A program made the translations under genes and the position numbers. The notes below the pieces were generated by a model. That model saw only the letters and a list, made by a program, of their open reading frames with translations, was not told the origin of the DNA and did no database searches. DNA of 64,000 bases, taken from an uncultured Flavobacteriales bacterium. Lineage in GTDB: Bacteria; Bacteroidota; Bacteroidia; Flavobacteriales_D; Sanyastnellaceae. Of this stretch, positions 41,578-53,257 are shown piece by piece (position 1 is the stretch's first letter; every line of letters begins with the position of its first letter). The stretch covers positions 124,001-188,000 of the forward strand of contig CAJQIB010000008.1 of assembly GCA_905478325.1 (NCBI GenBank). Reading direction: 5' to 3'.

Positions 41578-42849
41578 TTACAAACCGAGGAGGACCTCTT
41601 GAGGCTTTTTGCCTCCAAACAGCAAGCGTTCAGGATTCTCAATCATCTCTTTGATGGCGAGTAAGAAGCCAACACTTTCCTTGCCATCGATGATCCGGTG
41701 ATCATAGCTCAACGCTACATACATCACTGGTCGAATTTCAACCTTACCATTGATCGCAACAGGGCGCTCAACGATATTATGCATTCCCAAAATGGCGCTT
41801 TGCGGAGGATTGATAATTGGCGTGGACAACATGGATCCAAAGACACCCCCATTGGTAATGGTAAACGTCCCTCCTTGCATCTCTTCAATGGTCAATTCAC
41901 CGTCACGCGCACGGAAAGCCAGGCGCTTAATTTCGGCTTCGATGCCCGCCAACGTCATCGACTCTGCATTGCGCATAACAGGAACCATCAAACCCTTTGG
42001 AGAGCTCACCGCAATGCCGATGTCAGCATATTCCGGGACAATCATCTCCTTGCCATCGATCATGCCGTTTACAGAAGGATATTGAGCAATGGCATGCGTT
42101 ACGGCTTTGGTGAAAAAGCTCATGAACCCCAACCCCACACCATGGGCCTCTTTGAAGGCTTCCTTGTATTGCTTCCGCAAATCCATTACCGGCTTCATGT
42201 CCACTTCATTGAACGTGGTCAACATGGCCGTTTCATTCTTCACAGCAACCAATCGTTCGGCGACTTTGCGACGAAGCATGGACATCTTAACGCGACCAAC
42301 TTCTCTGCTTCCTCCCCAACTTGCTGTGGAACTGTCATCAAACCCAGCCGCCATTGCCGATAAAACGTCCTGTTTCATTACCCGACCATCCCGGCCCGTC
42401 CCCGCGACTTGACCTGGTTTGATGGCATTGTCCGCCATCATTTTTCGGGCTGCTGGAGAGGGATGACCTGCCGCCGGAGATACCGGCTTGACACTTGCAA
42501 CAGGAACAGACTTCGGAGCAGGAGCGGCGACGACAGGAGCAGGAGCTGGAGCCGCTGCGGCAGGGGCTGGAGCAACGGTCTTTGCAGGCTTTGATTCCGC
42601 GGGACGCTTAGCGCTGGTGTCAATCAAACAACACACCGCACCGACAGCAATGGCGTCGCCTTCTTCCGCTTTCAAGGTGATGATTCCTGCTTCTTCAGCC
42701 GGCAACTCCAAGGTGGCCTTGTCTGAATCGACCTCTGCGATCGCCTGGTCCTTTTCGACATAATCTCCATCGGACACCAACCATGTAGCGATTTCAACTT
42801 CGCTGATGGACTCTCCCGGACTGGGAACTTTCATTTCAAGTGTCGGCAT
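41578..42849 (-). CDS. sucB: 2-oxoglutarate dehydrogenase E2, dihydrolipoyl succinyltransferase
   Basis: Core of the 2-oxoglutarate dehydrogenase complex. The 423-residue protein has one N-terminal lipoyl domain with the lipoylated Lys in [12 protein letters not shown], an Ala/Pro-rich hinge (about residues 85-125), a peripheral subunit-binding domain ([13 protein letters not shown]) and the catalytic acyltransferase domain ending in [16 protein letters not shown] with the active His and Asp. It follows sucA by 47 bases. E3 (lpd) is at 50665. Confidence 0.95.
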   Translation of the reverse strand: MPTLEMKVPSPGESISEVEIATWLVSDGDYVEKDQAIAEVDSDKATLELPAEEAGIITLKAEEGDAIAVGAVCCLIDTSAKRPAESKPAKTVAPAPAAAAPAPAPVVAAPAPKSVPVASVKPVSPAAGHPSPAARKMMADNAIKPGQVAGTGRDGRVMKQDVLSAMAAGFDDSSTASWGGSREVGRVKMSMLRRKVAERLVAVKNETAMLTTFNEVDMKPVMDLRKQYKEAFKEAHGVGLGFMSFFTKAVTHAIAQYPSVNGMIDGKEMIVPEYADIGIAVSSPKGLMVPVMRNAESMTLAGIEAEIKRLAFRARDGELTIEEMQGGTFTITNGGVFGSMLSTPIINPPQSAILGMHNIVERPVAINGKVEIRPVMYVALSYDHRIIDGKESVGFLLAIKEMIENPERLLFGGKKPQEVLLGL

Positions 42850-42896
42850 AACAGGATAGAATTGATTGCTAAGTAAGGCTATTTATTCAACGAATA

Positions 42897-45623
42897 TTAT
42901 CGATTGGCATGGGCGAACACCTCATCGAGGATCTCCTGTTGTCGGCTTTTGTGCACCTCCGAGGAACCCGATGCCGGGCTAGCGCTCATAGGACGTGAAA
43001 TCACGCTGAGTGGAACGCGCGTGAAATGCTGCAGCATGAAACTCCAAGCACCCATATTCTGAGGCTCTTCTTGGACCCAAACGTAATTGGCATCTCTTCC
43101 ATACTTCTGGATAATCTGATCCAACTCACCGACTGGCAAAGGATGAATTTGTTCCAATCGTACGAACGCAAGATTGTCCGCCTGCACTTCTTGAAGCTGC
43201 TCGACGATATCATAGTAGACCTTCCCCGTACACAGCATAACAGTATCCACTCGGCCGGCCGATGTTGCGTCAACATGACGCGGATCATCGATGACCTTTT
43301 GAAAACCTCCCTTGCCCATCTGCTGGAAAGAAGAAACGGCTAACGGATAGCGCAGTAGTTTTTTCGGAGTGAAAATAATCAGTGGTTTCCTGAAGGACCA
43401 TTTGACCTGGCGACGCAGCAAATGAAAGTAATTCGCAGGCTCGGTGATATTGCAGATGAGCATATTCTCACCACTTCCCAATTGCAGAAATCGCTCCATG
43501 CGGCCAGAACTGTGCTCGGAACCCATGCCTTCATAGCCATGAGGGAGCATCAAAGTGAGTCCGTTCATGGTGCGCCACTTGTCTTCAGCAGCACTCAAGA
43601 ACTGGTCGAATAGGATTTGCGCCCCGTTGTTGAAGTCCCCAAATTGCGCCTCCCAAACGGTCAATCCATTTGGCGTCGCAAAGGCATAGCCATAATCAAA
43701 TCCAGCTACCGCATATTCGCTCAACAAGGAATTGTAAATACTCAATTTCGCTTGATCCTCACTCACGTGATTCAGCGGAATAATTTCTTCTTCCGTGTCT
43801 TCGGTTTTCACAACAGCATGCCGGTGTGAAAATGTACCCCGCTCTACGTCTTGTCCACTGATACGAACCGGGTGGCCCTCAGCCAACAATGAGGCATAAG
43901 CCAGCATTTCTCCCAGTGCCCAATCCAGACGATCTTCTTCAATCATCTTCAACCGGTCCCGCATCAATTTCACGGATTTCCGATAAAATTTCTTTCCGTC
44001 CGGCAACGTCGACATGGCAATGGCCAGTGCTTTCAGCTTCTTCCCCGAAACGTTTGTGTCCGGCGTGCTGTGCAATAATTCTTCTGTCGGAGTTTCATGG
44101 CCACTCCACAAATCACTCAGAAAATCAAGCACCTCTGCTTTTTTCCTTTTCTGCGCTTTTCCATGCGCCTTTTCCATCTGCTTCAGCTGCTCATCTCGGA
44201 TGGTCTCCGCCTGAGTCAACTCCATGCTCCCATCAGCGATGAGGCGTTCCATGTAAATCTTGAGCGGATTTGAATGCTGGCTGATCGCTTTGTAAAGCTG
44301 CGGCTGTGTGAACATCGGTTCATCCCCTTCATTGTGGCCATATTTTCGGTAGCCCAATAGGTCGATGAAAACATCCCGCTTCCATTCTTGTCGATACTTC
44401 AATGCAATGCGCATGACTTGCACAACCGCTTCTGCATCATCCGCATTGACATGGAAGCTCAATGCTTGGGTCACCTTGCTCACATCTGTGCAATATATTG
44501 AAGACCGTGCGTCCAAATAATTCGTTGTGAAGCCAACTTGATTGTTGACCACGATATGCACTGTACCCCCTGTACGGTATCCGTCCAGCTGGGCCATTTG
44601 CGCCAATTCGTAGACGACCCCTTGACCAGCGAATGCAGCATCTCCATGGATCAAGATGGGCAACACTTTGGTCTCATCCCCTCCCAAATCATCAATGCGA
44701 GCTCGAGCCATTCCTTGGACCACGGGTCCAACGGCCTCTAAATGCGAAGGGTTCGGAGCCAATGAAATAGAGACTGACTCACCCGAGTCCGCTGTTACTG
44801 TTTTCGAATAGCCTAAATGGTACTTGACATCTCCGTCAAATTCCATTTCATCATCGTAAGCCTTGCCTTCAAATTCACAGAAAATCTCTTCGTATGGCTT
44901 GCCCAAGACATGAGCCAACGTCGACAATCGGCCTCTGTGTGCCATCCCAATGAACACCTCCTGCACGCCCTGCAGCGTACCTTCTTCAATCACCGCGTCC
45001 AACGCAGCGATCAAGGTTTCTCCTCCCTCCAATGAGAACCGCTTTTGGCCCACAAATTTTTTCTGCAAGAACTCTTCAAACAACGTTGCTTGCGATAGCT
45101 TCTTTAAAATCTGAATCCGGTCGGCCAATTCGATCCGAGGACGATTCGCCAACTCAATATTTTTTCGCACCCACGCCTTGCGATCCACATCTTGGATCAT
45201 CATGTACTCAATTCCGATGCTATGGCAGTAAGTCTCCTCGAGGTGTTCAACAATCTGTTGCAAGGTCGCTTCCCCCAATCCCACCTTATGTCCTGCTTGA
45301 AATACCACGGGCAAATCCAATTCCGAAAGTCCAAAATTGGACAAGCTCAAATCGGGCGTGTATAGCCGACGTGCACGAACGGGATTGGTGTGGGTAAACA
45401 GATGTCCTCGTGAGCGGTAAGCTTGAATCAAGTTGATGACTTGAAATTCCTTCAGCGTTTGAGGACTCGGCGCTTCCTTATCATAGGATGCCAAAGCCAA
45501 GTCAAAACCTTTGAAAAAAAGCTGCCAACTCGAGTCGACGGACTCGGGGTCAGAGCAGTATTGCTGGTATAGCGCGTCCAGTGCGTTTGGCTCTGCCTGA
45601 CTGATAAAATCTAGAGGGTCCAT
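42897..45623 (-). CDS. sucA: 2-oxoglutarate dehydrogenase E1 component
   Basis: Thiamine-diphosphate-dependent decarboxylation of 2-oxoglutarate. The 908-residue protein has the E1 N-terminal segment (YCSDPESVDSSWQLFF), the RGRLSTLAHVLGKP active-site region, VLPILIHGDAAFAGQG with thiamine/Mg binding, the YRKYGHNEGDEPMFTQP segment, and the transketolase-type C-terminal half (MLPHGYEGMGSEHSS). The ATG at 45623 (MDPLDFIS) is preferred over the TTG at 45650, because the -7 box overlaps that TTG. Confidence 0.96.
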   Translation of the reverse strand: MDPLDFISQAEPNALDALYQQYCSDPESVDSSWQLFFKGFDLALASYDKEAPSPQTLKEFQVINLIQAYRSRGHLFTHTNPVRARRLYTPDLSLSNFGLSELDLPVVFQAGHKVGLGEATLQQIVEHLEETYCHSIGIEYMMIQDVDRKAWVRKNIELANRPRIELADRIQILKKLSQATLFEEFLQKKFVGQKRFSLEGGETLIAALDAVIEEGTLQGVQEVFIGMAHRGRLSTLAHVLGKPYEEIFCEFEGKAYDDEMEFDGDVKYHLGYSKTVTADSGESVSISLAPNPSHLEAVGPVVQGMARARIDDLGGDETKVLPILIHGDAAFAGQGVVYELAQMAQLDGYRTGGTVHIVVNNQVGFTTNYLDARSSIYCTDVSKVTQALSFHVNADDAEAVVQVMRIALKYRQEWKRDVFIDLLGYRKYGHNEGDEPMFTQPQLYKAISQHSNPLKIYMERLIADGSMELTQAETIRDEQLKQMEKAHGKAQKRKKAEVLDFLSDLWSGHETPTEELLHSTPDTNVSGKKLKALAIAMSTLPDGKKFYRKSVKLMRDRLKMIEEDRLDWALGEMLAYASLLAEGHPVRISGQDVERGTFSHRHAVVKTEDTEEEIIPLNHVSEDQAKLSIYNSLLSEYAVAGFDYGYAFATPNGLTVWEAQFGDFNNGAQILFDQFLSAAEDKWRTMNGLTLMLPHGYEGMGSEHSSGRMERFLQLGSGENMLICNITEPANYFHLLRRQVKWSFRKPLIIFTPKKLLRYPLAVSSFQQMGKGGFQKVIDDPRHVDATSAGRVDTVMLCTGKVYYDIVEQLQEVQADNLAFVRLEQIHPLPVGELDQIIQKYGRDANYVWVQEEPQNMGAWSFMLQHFTRVPLSVISRPMSASPASGSSEVHKSRQQEILDEVFAHANR

Positions 45624-45647
45624 GAGGACAGTACGTGTTTCGACTGA

Positions 45648-45655
45648 CAAAGATA
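45648..45655 (-). promoter_or_regulatory. sucAB -7 promoter box TATCTTTG
   Basis: Perfect TAnnTTTG, 24 bases before the sucA ATG at 45623. It excludes the TTG at 45650 as start. Confidence 0.65.
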
Positions 45656-45704
45656 CATGACCGCAAGCACCAAGCCTATTTACAGCGATGCAAAAGCGTG
45701 AGAC

Positions 45705-46052
45705 CTATGAATAACTCCAGCGCGTCCAAACTTTGAGGGCTGCGCGTTGAAGTGACTTCTCGGCCAATTGCTTCGATGCCTCCTCTCGATCACAATCATG
45801 TAGGATGCTTCGGACAAGTCCCTCGCCCAAATCCAGTCTGTAAAAAGCCGTAAAGACAGATGTTGCGTTACGATCTAAACTCCAAGAGATATGGTCGTCA
45901 AGCAATTGAAGCAGTGAAATCGAGGCAGAAGTAACACGCTCGGCATCCCATTCGAAGTCTTTGATCAATTGCTCTTGAACAGCCTCCAAGAATTTCGAGT
46001 GACTCCATTCATCTGGAGTTTCTCGATCCGGCAGCATCACCTCCCATTCCAT
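45705..46052 (-). CDS. Hypothetical protein downstream of ispA
   Basis: A 115-residue soluble protein that I do not recognise. It is acidic in its first half and rich in Trp (EWEV, EWSHSKF, DFEWDAER, ISWSL, KVWTRW), mostly helical in appearance, with no signal peptide or membrane segment. The ATG at 46052 lies one base after the ispA stop, so it is translated from the rmlA-ispA transcript. The intact frame and tight packing indicate a real gene; function unknown. Confidence 0.7.
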   Translation of the reverse strand: MEWEVMLPDRETPDEWSHSKFLEAVQEQLIKDFEWDAERVTSASISLLQLLDDHISWSLDRNATSVFTAFYRLDLGEGLVRSILHDCDREEASKQLAEKSLQRAALKVWTRWSYS

Positions 46053-46053
46053 G

Positions 46054-47037
46054 TTAGGACTGTCGCGTCGTCACCAATCCAGCAACAAATTCAAACCAAT
46101 CCCGGTGAGTCCCCCGAAGCTCCAATGCATCCATGCACGAGACCGCCGCTTCAATGCACGCTTCCATGCGGTGACGCGCTGCGACATCGGAGCCCAATTC
46201 GACCATGATCGCTTTGACAGCCGTTACTTTGCTCTTGTGGTCATGGCCTTTGCCGTTCCAGCGTTCTAATTCCTCCCGTTGCACTTCTGACGCCTGCTCC
46301 CACGTATGGATACGCAGATATGTTTTTTTGTCCGAAAGGATGTCTCCACCCATTTGCTTTCCCGTTGCGGCAGTGCCGAAGGCGTCCAACAGATCGTCTT
46401 GCATTTGAAAAGCCAATCCCAACTGCTCTCCCAATCGATACCACAATTGAATCCGATCCTCCGACGCACCGGCAGCTCGCGCCCCCAAAGCCAATGATGC
46501 CGCGACAAGAACCGATGTCTTCAGGCGAATCATGTTCCAATATTCGTCTAACGTGACGTCTTCACGCAATTCAAAAGCCATGTCTGCCTGCTGGCCAATG
46601 CACACTTCTAACGCTGTTTGATTGAACAAATGCAGCGCCTTGGGCAACGCCGACGCGTTCAACCCTGTTAACGCCATCGAAGCCAATGTAAACATGGCGT
46701 CCCCTGAGAGGATTGCCGCATTCGACCCCCACCGTTGATGCACCGTTTCCTGGCCTCGGCGCAAAGGCGCCTCGTCCATGATGTCATCGTGCATCAAGGT
46801 AAAGTTGTGAAACAACTCCACAGCCAACGCCGCAGGAAGTGCCTTTTCCAAGGGCTGCCCTTCCGCCTCAGATGCCGCTAATGCCAGCACTGCACGCAGA
46901 CGCTTTCCCCCCAAAGACATCAGGTAATGAATGGGCGCGTACAGACCATCATCCGTATCAACCGGCCATTGAGCAAGAAAGACATCGGTAGCCCGGTTCG
47001 CTTCTAGCTTTAGACGCTCCAAATTCGCTTGACTCAT
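46054..47037 (-). CDS. Polyprenyl (geranylgeranyl/farnesyl-type) diphosphate synthase
   Basis: Head-to-tail prenyl transferase making linear isoprenoid diphosphates. The 327-residue protein has GGKRLRAVLALA, the first aspartate motif in LMHDDIMDEAPLRRG, and the second in FQMQDDLLDAFG. Chain length cannot be set from sequence alone; in Bacteroidota this short-chain enzyme usually supplies quinone and undecaprenyl synthesis. It lies 11 bases after rmlA and one base before the hypothetical gene. Confidence 0.92.
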   Translation of the reverse strand: MSQANLERLKLEANRATDVFLAQWPVDTDDGLYAPIHYLMSLGGKRLRAVLALAASEAEGQPLEKALPAALAVELFHNFTLMHDDIMDEAPLRRGQETVHQRWGSNAAILSGDAMFTLASMALTGLNASALPKALHLFNQTALEVCIGQQADMAFELREDVTLDEYWNMIRLKTSVLVAASLALGARAAGASEDRIQLWYRLGEQLGLAFQMQDDLLDAFGTAATGKQMGGDILSDKKTYLRIHTWEQASEVQREELERWNGKGHDHKSKVTAVKAIMVELGSDVAARHRMEACIEAAVSCMDALELRGTHRDWFEFVAGLVTTRQS

Positions 47038-47048
47038 TGATTGCCGTT

Positions 47049-47918
<870 letters not shown>

Positions 47919-47949
47919 GGTACAGATATTGAATGTTCTTTCAAAGGTC

Positions 47950-50496
47950 TCACGACGAGTGCCCCTTGTTTTTTCGCTGCTGAATTAGCGCCTCATGTTG
48001 TTCTTCACCCTTGCCCGGCGACGTCCCCTCCTGAATGGAAAGTTCTTCCAATTCGATGTCCTCTTCCTCATCCAAAATTGAAAAGAACGGTTCTGAAAAC
48101 GACTTGGTGGTCAGTGATTTCTCAAAAGCAAGCAACAAACTAGGGAGCAAAAGCAGGTTGGTAAACATGGCCACCCCGAGGGTGATCGACACCAAGATTC
48201 CCAGTGACCGCGTCCCGTCAAATCCCGACATCGCAAACATCAAGAACCCAAAAAACAACACAATGGAAGTGTACATCATACTCACTCCTGTTTCTTTCAG
48301 AGCCAGAATCACGGACTCTTTGATGTTCCACGATTTGAAGTTCAGCTCTTGACGGTATTTCGCTAAAAAATGTATGGTGTCATCCACAGAAATTCCAAAG
48401 GCGATGCTAAAGACCAAAATCGTAGATGGCTTGATCGGGATGCCTGTCCACCCCATGAATCCTGCGGTGAAAAGCAGAGGGAATAAGTTAGGAATGAGCG
48501 CTATGCCCACCATGCGGGCAGATTTAAACAACAGTGCCATCATCAATGCAATGACACAAATCGCCAAAGCGATGGAAATCCCCAGATTCCGAACCATGTA
48601 ACTCGTCCCTTCCAAAAACACCACGCTCGTGCCCGTCAAGATGAGATCAAATTTCTCTGCTGGAAAAAGACTGTCTAGACGTGGCCGCAATTCCAGCATC
48701 AAATCCCGCATTTCCAGTGTCCCCACGTCCGCCATCTGCGTCGAAATGCGGGTCATGGATTGCGTGGAATCAAAGAAGTTGGCCATGACGTCGCCCGATT
48801 TGGAAGCCCCGTCTGCTGCCTCTGCCGTTCCCCGAATCCAAGGCCCAATGAACGAGCGTTCTTGTCGCGAAGGCAAGCGATAGCGCTCAGGCGAACCACC
48901 GTAAAAAGCTTGGGTCGCAAATTTACTGGCATCGACCGCGCTAATTGATCTGCTGAACTCAGGGTACTCCTTCAAGATCTCCTGAAGCGATTCAATGCGT
49001 TTCAACACATTCGGATTGGTCGCCCCGTTGGTCCTCCGCGTATCCACTAGCATTTCAAATGGCATGGCCCCGTTGAAGCGCTGCTCCATCCATTTCAAGT
49101 CCCGAATGACCCGATCATGTTCTGGCAAATCATCCACGATGTTTCCTGTGGTGACCATTTGAGAAACCCCAGCGATACTGAACAAGAAAATAACCAACGC
49201 ACCGGCATACACATGAGGTCTTTTTTCTTGGACAATTCTTACCAAGTGATTGACAAAAACAAACATCCACCGGCGATCCAAATGCCGCGTGTGCTTCACC
49301 CGTGGAGCAGGTAAAAAGGTCATCAACGCAGGAATCACGATGATGGAAATAACAAAAACGACTAAAATATTGATGGCGGCCACCACACCAAACTGCCGGA
49401 GCATATCACTGTGCGTAAAAATAAACGTCGCAAAACCCAATGCCGTGGTAACGTTTGTGAGCAACGTAGCATTGCCAACTTTGACCACCATGCGCTGCAA
49501 TGCCATGGCTTTATTGCCATGACGTTTGTATTCTGCATGGTATTTATTGACCAAATAAATGCAGTTGGGAACACCGATGACAATCATCAACGGAGGGATC
49601 AAACTCATCAATAAATTGACCGGATAATCCAGCAATGAAATCGTGCCCAAGGACCAGATCACGCCCATACCCACCACCAGCAAACTCACTCCGGTGATGG
49701 TTGGATTTCGGAAAAACAATAAGAGCAGCAAGGCCGTCACCAACATGGCCGCGCCGATGAACCACCCTATTTCTCCTTTGACCTTGTTGGTCATTTCAGT
49801 TCGAATGAAGGGAAGTCCACTGATCGCCAAGTCAATGCCGTGCTTTACGCTCCATAGATCAGTCAGCGCGACCACGTCCTCAACAACCGTCCCTCGTTTC
49901 TTCGAATTGAATAAATCAGCATCCAAAAAAACGGTCAAAAGCGTCGCATCCCCGCGTTTTGTAAACAGCAGGCCTTCATAGAAAGGCAGTGATTCTACCT
50001 GATCAAACAGGTTCTGAACAAAGGTTGAATCCACCGCACCGCCCACTTCCATGGCACCCGGGTCGACCAATGGCATCAGCGCAAATCGACGCAACGCGGT
50101 GTCCTTTTCTAAGGAGAAGGAGTGGGTAATGGAAAATACGCTGTCGATGAGCGAAAGTGGAACTAGCTTGTCGATCCCGTCATCCACCGTATCTCGGCGG
50201 GTATCCATGAACCGTATGGACTCCGCCAATTCATACCATGCCTGCAAACCTTCAGGAGATCTCAGGTCACGTGCGTCCGCACCGATCAGCAAGACATTTC
50301 CCTCTGTACCAAAATTCTCAATGAAATGCTGGTACTCAATCGCCGTGGTATCCGTTGAAGGCAAAAGTCCCCCAAAGGTGTACTGCAACCTTAAATTTGG
50401 AATCTGCAAAGCCATCAAAACGGTTAAGCACCCGATGATGATGAGCAGCAATAAACGCTGCCGAAGTAGTACGGATGCAATGCGATTCCAGATCAA
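47950..50496 (-). CDS. RND/MMPL-family exporter (hydrophobe/amphiphile type 3)
   Basis: An 848-residue membrane protein with twelve expected helices in two repeats: helix 1 ([15 protein letters not shown]), a large periplasmic loop, helices 2-6 (from [20 protein letters not shown] to about residue 385), then the second repeat from about 430 with [29 protein letters not shown], which carries the RND-type Asp pair. HAE-3 relatives move lipids, sterols or hopanoids and need no partner proteins. The start codon is TTG at 50496; no in-frame ATG exists upstream before a stop. Confidence 0.85.
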   Translation of the reverse strand: MIWNRIASVLLRQRLLLLIIIGCLTVLMALQIPNLRLQYTFGGLLPSTDTTAIEYQHFIENFGTEGNVLLIGADARDLRSPEGLQAWYELAESIRFMDTRRDTVDDGIDKLVPLSLIDSVFSITHSFSLEKDTALRRFALMPLVDPGAMEVGGAVDSTFVQNLFDQVESLPFYEGLLFTKRGDATLLTVFLDADLFNSKKRGTVVEDVVALTDLWSVKHGIDLAISGLPFIRTEMTNKVKGEIGWFIGAAMLVTALLLLLFFRNPTITGVSLLVVGMGVIWSLGTISLLDYPVNLLMSLIPPLMIVIGVPNCIYLVNKYHAEYKRHGNKAMALQRMVVKVGNATLLTNVTTALGFATFIFTHSDMLRQFGVVAAINILVVFVISIIVIPALMTFLPAPRVKHTRHLDRRWMFVFVNHLVRIVQEKRPHVYAGALVIFLFSIAGVSQMVTTGNIVDDLPEHDRVIRDLKWMEQRFNGAMPFEMLVDTRRTNGATNPNVLKRIESLQEILKEYPEFSRSISAVDASKFATQAFYGGSPERYRLPSRQERSFIGPWIRGTAEAADGASKSGDVMANFFDSTQSMTRISTQMADVGTLEMRDLMLELRPRLDSLFPAEKFDLILTGTSVVFLEGTSYMVRNLGISIALAICVIALMMALLFKSARMVGIALIPNLFPLLFTAGFMGWTGIPIKPSTILVFSIAFGISVDDTIHFLAKYRQELNFKSWNIKESVILALKETGVSMMYTSIVLFFGFLMFAMSGFDGTRSLGILVSITLGVAMFTNLLLLPSLLLAFEKSLTTKSFSEPFFSILDEEEDIELEELSIQEGTSPGKGEEQHEALIQQRKNKGHSS

Positions 50497-50652
50497 CGCA
50501 GCATTGATTTTGAGGCGATTTGAGGCATGTTCATAGGCGACTCAACGCAGGGAATACCCGGCTGCAACCGCGTTGCAAAGAAACATATTTTTTCCTTGGC
50601 AATGGCAGGCGCTAAAGACGAGTCCACTGCCATCATTGCGAGGTGTTCGCTT

Positions 50653-50660
50653 TACCTTTG
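50653..50660 (+). promoter_or_regulatory. lpd -7 promoter box TACCTTTG
   Basis: Perfect TAnnTTTG ending 4 bases before the lpd ATG at 50665; predicts a leaderless mRNA and rejects the 46-codon in-frame extension. Confidence 0.75.
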
Positions 50661-50664
50661 CATC

Positions 50665-52068
50665 ATGGAATCTTACGATGTTATCGTCATCGGCAGCGGA
50701 CCTGGAGGGTACGTCGCTGCCATTCGCTCAGCACAATTGGGGAACAAAACCGCATTGGTTGAGAAATACAGCTCGCTTGGAGGCACCTGCTTGAATGTTG
50801 GTTGCATCCCGTCCAAAGCACTTTTGGATAGCTCAGAGCATTACCACCAAGCAGTGCATCAGTTTTCAGAACACGGCATTCACGCCTCAGACTGGAAACT
50901 TGACTTCAAACAAATGATCTCCCGCAAGGCGGGCGTTGTTGAGCAAACGGTGGCCGGCATTGATTTCCTGATGAAAAAAAACGGAATCGAAGTGCACACG
51001 GGAACCGGCTCTTTTGTCGATACGCACACCATTGCTGTGACACCGAGTAAAGGCAAGGCCACTTCGATTAGTGGAAAGCACATCATCATTGCCACGGGAT
51101 CAAAGCCCGCTTCCCTGCCCTTCATCCATGTGGACAAAAAGCGGGTCATCACATCGACGGAAGCGCTCAGCTTAAAGGACTTGCCCAAACACATGGTGGT
51201 CATTGGCGGAGGTGTGATCGGCTTGGAATTAGGCAGTGTTTATGCTCGTTTGGGTACGGAAGTTCACGTTGTTGAATACCAGGATACCATCATTCCAACC
51301 ATGGACCGTACGATGGGCAAAGAGCTCATGCGTTCCATGAAAAAGCTGGGCGTCAAATTCCATCTTCAGCATGGGGTCAAAGAGGTCAAAGCAAGCGCGA
51401 AAGGCGTTGTGGTAAAAGCCGACGATAAGAAAGGGCAAGAGGTGGAGTGGAAAACAGAATATTGCCTCGTTTCGGTTGGGCGAAAACCCTTTACCGCCGG
51501 TCTCAATGTGGAGGCGGCTGGACTTTCTTTGGATGAGCGCGGACGCATCCCTGTAGACGAGCAGATGCGAACATCCGTTCCTCACATCTTCGCCATCGGT
51601 GACGTTGTTCGCGGTGCCATGCTCGCGCACAAGGCCGAGGAAGAAGGTGTTGTCGCTGCAGAGGTCATCGCAGGACAGCATCCGCACATCGACTACAATT
51701 TAATTCCCAATGTGGTGTACACATGGCCCGAAGTGGCCGGAGTAGGGCAGACAGAGGAACAACTGAAAGCGTCGGAAGTCGCATACAAATCAGGATCATT
51801 CCCTTTCAAGGCCAGCGGAAGGGCGCGGGCATCCATGGACACGGATGGTTCAGTCAAGGTCTTGGCTCACGCCGACACGGATGAAATTTTGGGCATTCAC
51901 ATTTGCGGGCCGCGGGCTGCCGACATGATTGCTGAAGCCGTCGTGGCCATGGAGTTTCGTGCTACCGCTGAGGACATCAGCCGCATGTCACACGCCCACC
52001 CGACATTCACCGAAGCGATCAAGGAAGCTGCACTTGCTGCGACAGACAACCGCGCGCTGCACATCTGA
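50665..52068 (+). CDS. lpd: Dihydrolipoyl dehydrogenase (E3)
   Basis: Reoxidises dihydrolipoamide of the 2-oxoacid dehydrogenase complexes and glycine cleavage. The 467-residue flavoprotein begins MESYDVIVIGSGPGGYVAAI, has the redox disulfide GGTCLNVGCIPSKALL, the NAD motif VIGGGVIGLELGSV, FAIGDVVRGAMLAHKA, and the C-terminal His-Glu pair in HAHPTFTEAIKEAA. The start follows the -7 box by 4 bases. Confidence 0.96.
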   Translation: MESYDVIVIGSGPGGYVAAIRSAQLGNKTALVEKYSSLGGTCLNVGCIPSKALLDSSEHYHQAVHQFSEHGIHASDWKLDFKQMISRKAGVVEQTVAGIDFLMKKNGIEVHTGTGSFVDTHTIAVTPSKGKATSISGKHIIIATGSKPASLPFIHVDKKRVITSTEALSLKDLPKHMVVIGGGVIGLELGSVYARLGTEVHVVEYQDTIIPTMDRTMGKELMRSMKKLGVKFHLQHGVKEVKASAKGVVVKADDKKGQEVEWKTEYCLVSVGRKPFTAGLNVEAAGLSLDERGRIPVDEQMRTSVPHIFAIGDVVRGAMLAHKAEEEGVVAAEVIAGQHPHIDYNLIPNVVYTWPEVAGVGQTEEQLKASEVAYKSGSFPFKASGRARASMDTDGSVKVLAHADTDEILGIHICGPRAADMIAEAVVAMEFRATAEDISRMSHAHPTFTEAIKEAALAATDNRALHI

Positions 52069-52170
52069 TGGAATGGTGTTGAACGCATGGAATCGACAAT
52101 TCGGGCCTGACCGGAGAAAATTGACGGTTGAATTGAACCACGAGGCCTCCAACTTGTTGCTTTATCTACT

Positions 52171-53214
52171 ATGAAAACAGGCATTTTATTGATCAACTTG
52201 GGGACGCCGGACGCCCCAAAACCGGGAGCTGTCGGACGCTACCTCCGCGAATTTCTCGGTGACGAACGGGTCATTGATATCCCGTGGCTTCCTCGGAAGT
52301 TGTTGGTCAATGGCATCATCGCCCCCATCCGAAGCTTTCGAAGCGCCCGAGAATACAAGAAGGTTTGGACCGATGAGGGGTCGCCCTTGCTCATTCACGG
52401 AGAAAAGGTCCGGGATCTGCTGCAGACCCGCATGAACCGCCCTGAAATGGTCACCGCCTTTGAAGGTGACGTCACAGTAGAGTTGGCCATGCGCTACCAA
52501 ACTCCATCGATGGATGTCGTGTTGAAGCGGATGCAAGCAGATCACTATGACCGCATTGTCATCCTGCCACTCTATGCACAATATGCTTCAGCATCCACCG
52601 GGTCTACGCTGCAAAGAGCGTTTGAAATTATCAGCAAGTGGTATGTGATTCCCGATGTGATTTCCATCAGCCAGTACTGGGATTTCCCAGGCTATCTCGA
52701 TGGTTTTGAACTCCGAGCCAAAGCATTCGACCTCAACGCTTACGATCACATTTTGTTTAGCTACCATGGTCTGCCAGAACGACAGCTGGACAAAGTATAC
52801 GACGATCGGCAGTGTTCCAACCACAGCTGTGAGGATGAGATCAATGACGAAAATAAGTTCTGTTATAAAGCCACTTGCTATGCAACAACGCGTGCACTTG
52901 CAGAGCGTCTTCAGATACCAGCTGATCGCTACACCGTCTGCTTTCAATCCCGTTTGGGTGGCGGATGGGTCGAACCCTTTAGTGACAAAGTCATTGAAGA
53001 GCGCGCTGAAAAAGGCGATCAAAAACTCCTTGTTTTCAGTCCAGCATTTGTGGCCGATTGTCTCGAAACCATTGTGGAAATTGGAGAAGAGTACGTCGAG
53101 CTATTTGAAGAAAAAGGAGGCAAACAGCTTGACTTCGTTCCAAGTCTCAACGACCACCCTCGCTGGATTCAAGGGTTGGAAGAGCTCGTATTGAGCAAGA
53201 TTGGCAAGGCGTAA
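52171..53214 (+). CDS. hemH: Ferrochelatase
   Basis: Inserts ferrous iron into protoporphyrin IX, the last step of haem synthesis. The 347-residue protein has INLGTPDAPKPGAVGRYLREFL at the start, DRIVILPLYAQYA, the catalytic His in FSYHGLPERQL, and QSRLGGGWVEPF. A cysteine-bearing CSNHSCEDEINDENKFCYKATC stretch around residues 210-232 is typical of Bacteroidota enzymes. Promoter unclear: the 102-base gap after lpd holds TATCTACT just before the ATG, a poor -7 match. Confidence 0.95.
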   Translation: MKTGILLINLGTPDAPKPGAVGRYLREFLGDERVIDIPWLPRKLLVNGIIAPIRSFRSAREYKKVWTDEGSPLLIHGEKVRDLLQTRMNRPEMVTAFEGDVTVELAMRYQTPSMDVVLKRMQADHYDRIVILPLYAQYASASTGSTLQRAFEIISKWYVIPDVISISQYWDFPGYLDGFELRAKAFDLNAYDHILFSYHGLPERQLDKVYDDRQCSNHSCEDEINDENKFCYKATCYATTRALAERLQIPADRYTVCFQSRLGGGWVEPFSDKVIEERAEKGDQKLLVFSPAFVADCLETIVEIGEEYVELFEEKGGKQLDFVPSLNDHPRWIQGLEELVLSKIGKA

Positions 53215-53245
53215 CGGAATCATCCGTCGAACCCGACAGACTGCG

Positions 53246-53253
53246 TATCTTCC
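53246..53253 (+). promoter_or_regulatory. pabB -7-like box TATCTTCC
   Basis: Two mismatches from TAnnTTTG, ending exactly 4 bases before a GTG at 53258; supports that start. Confidence 0.45.
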
Positions 53254-53257
53254 TCCC

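Noticed and set aside
41698-42363. Plus-strand open frame of 221 codons opposite sucB
   Set aside because: Antisense shadow, His/Arg-rich without family features or promoter.
50527-50664. 46-codon N-terminal extension of lpd
   Set aside because: Contains the perfect -7 box and has no similarity to dihydrolipoyl dehydrogenases.
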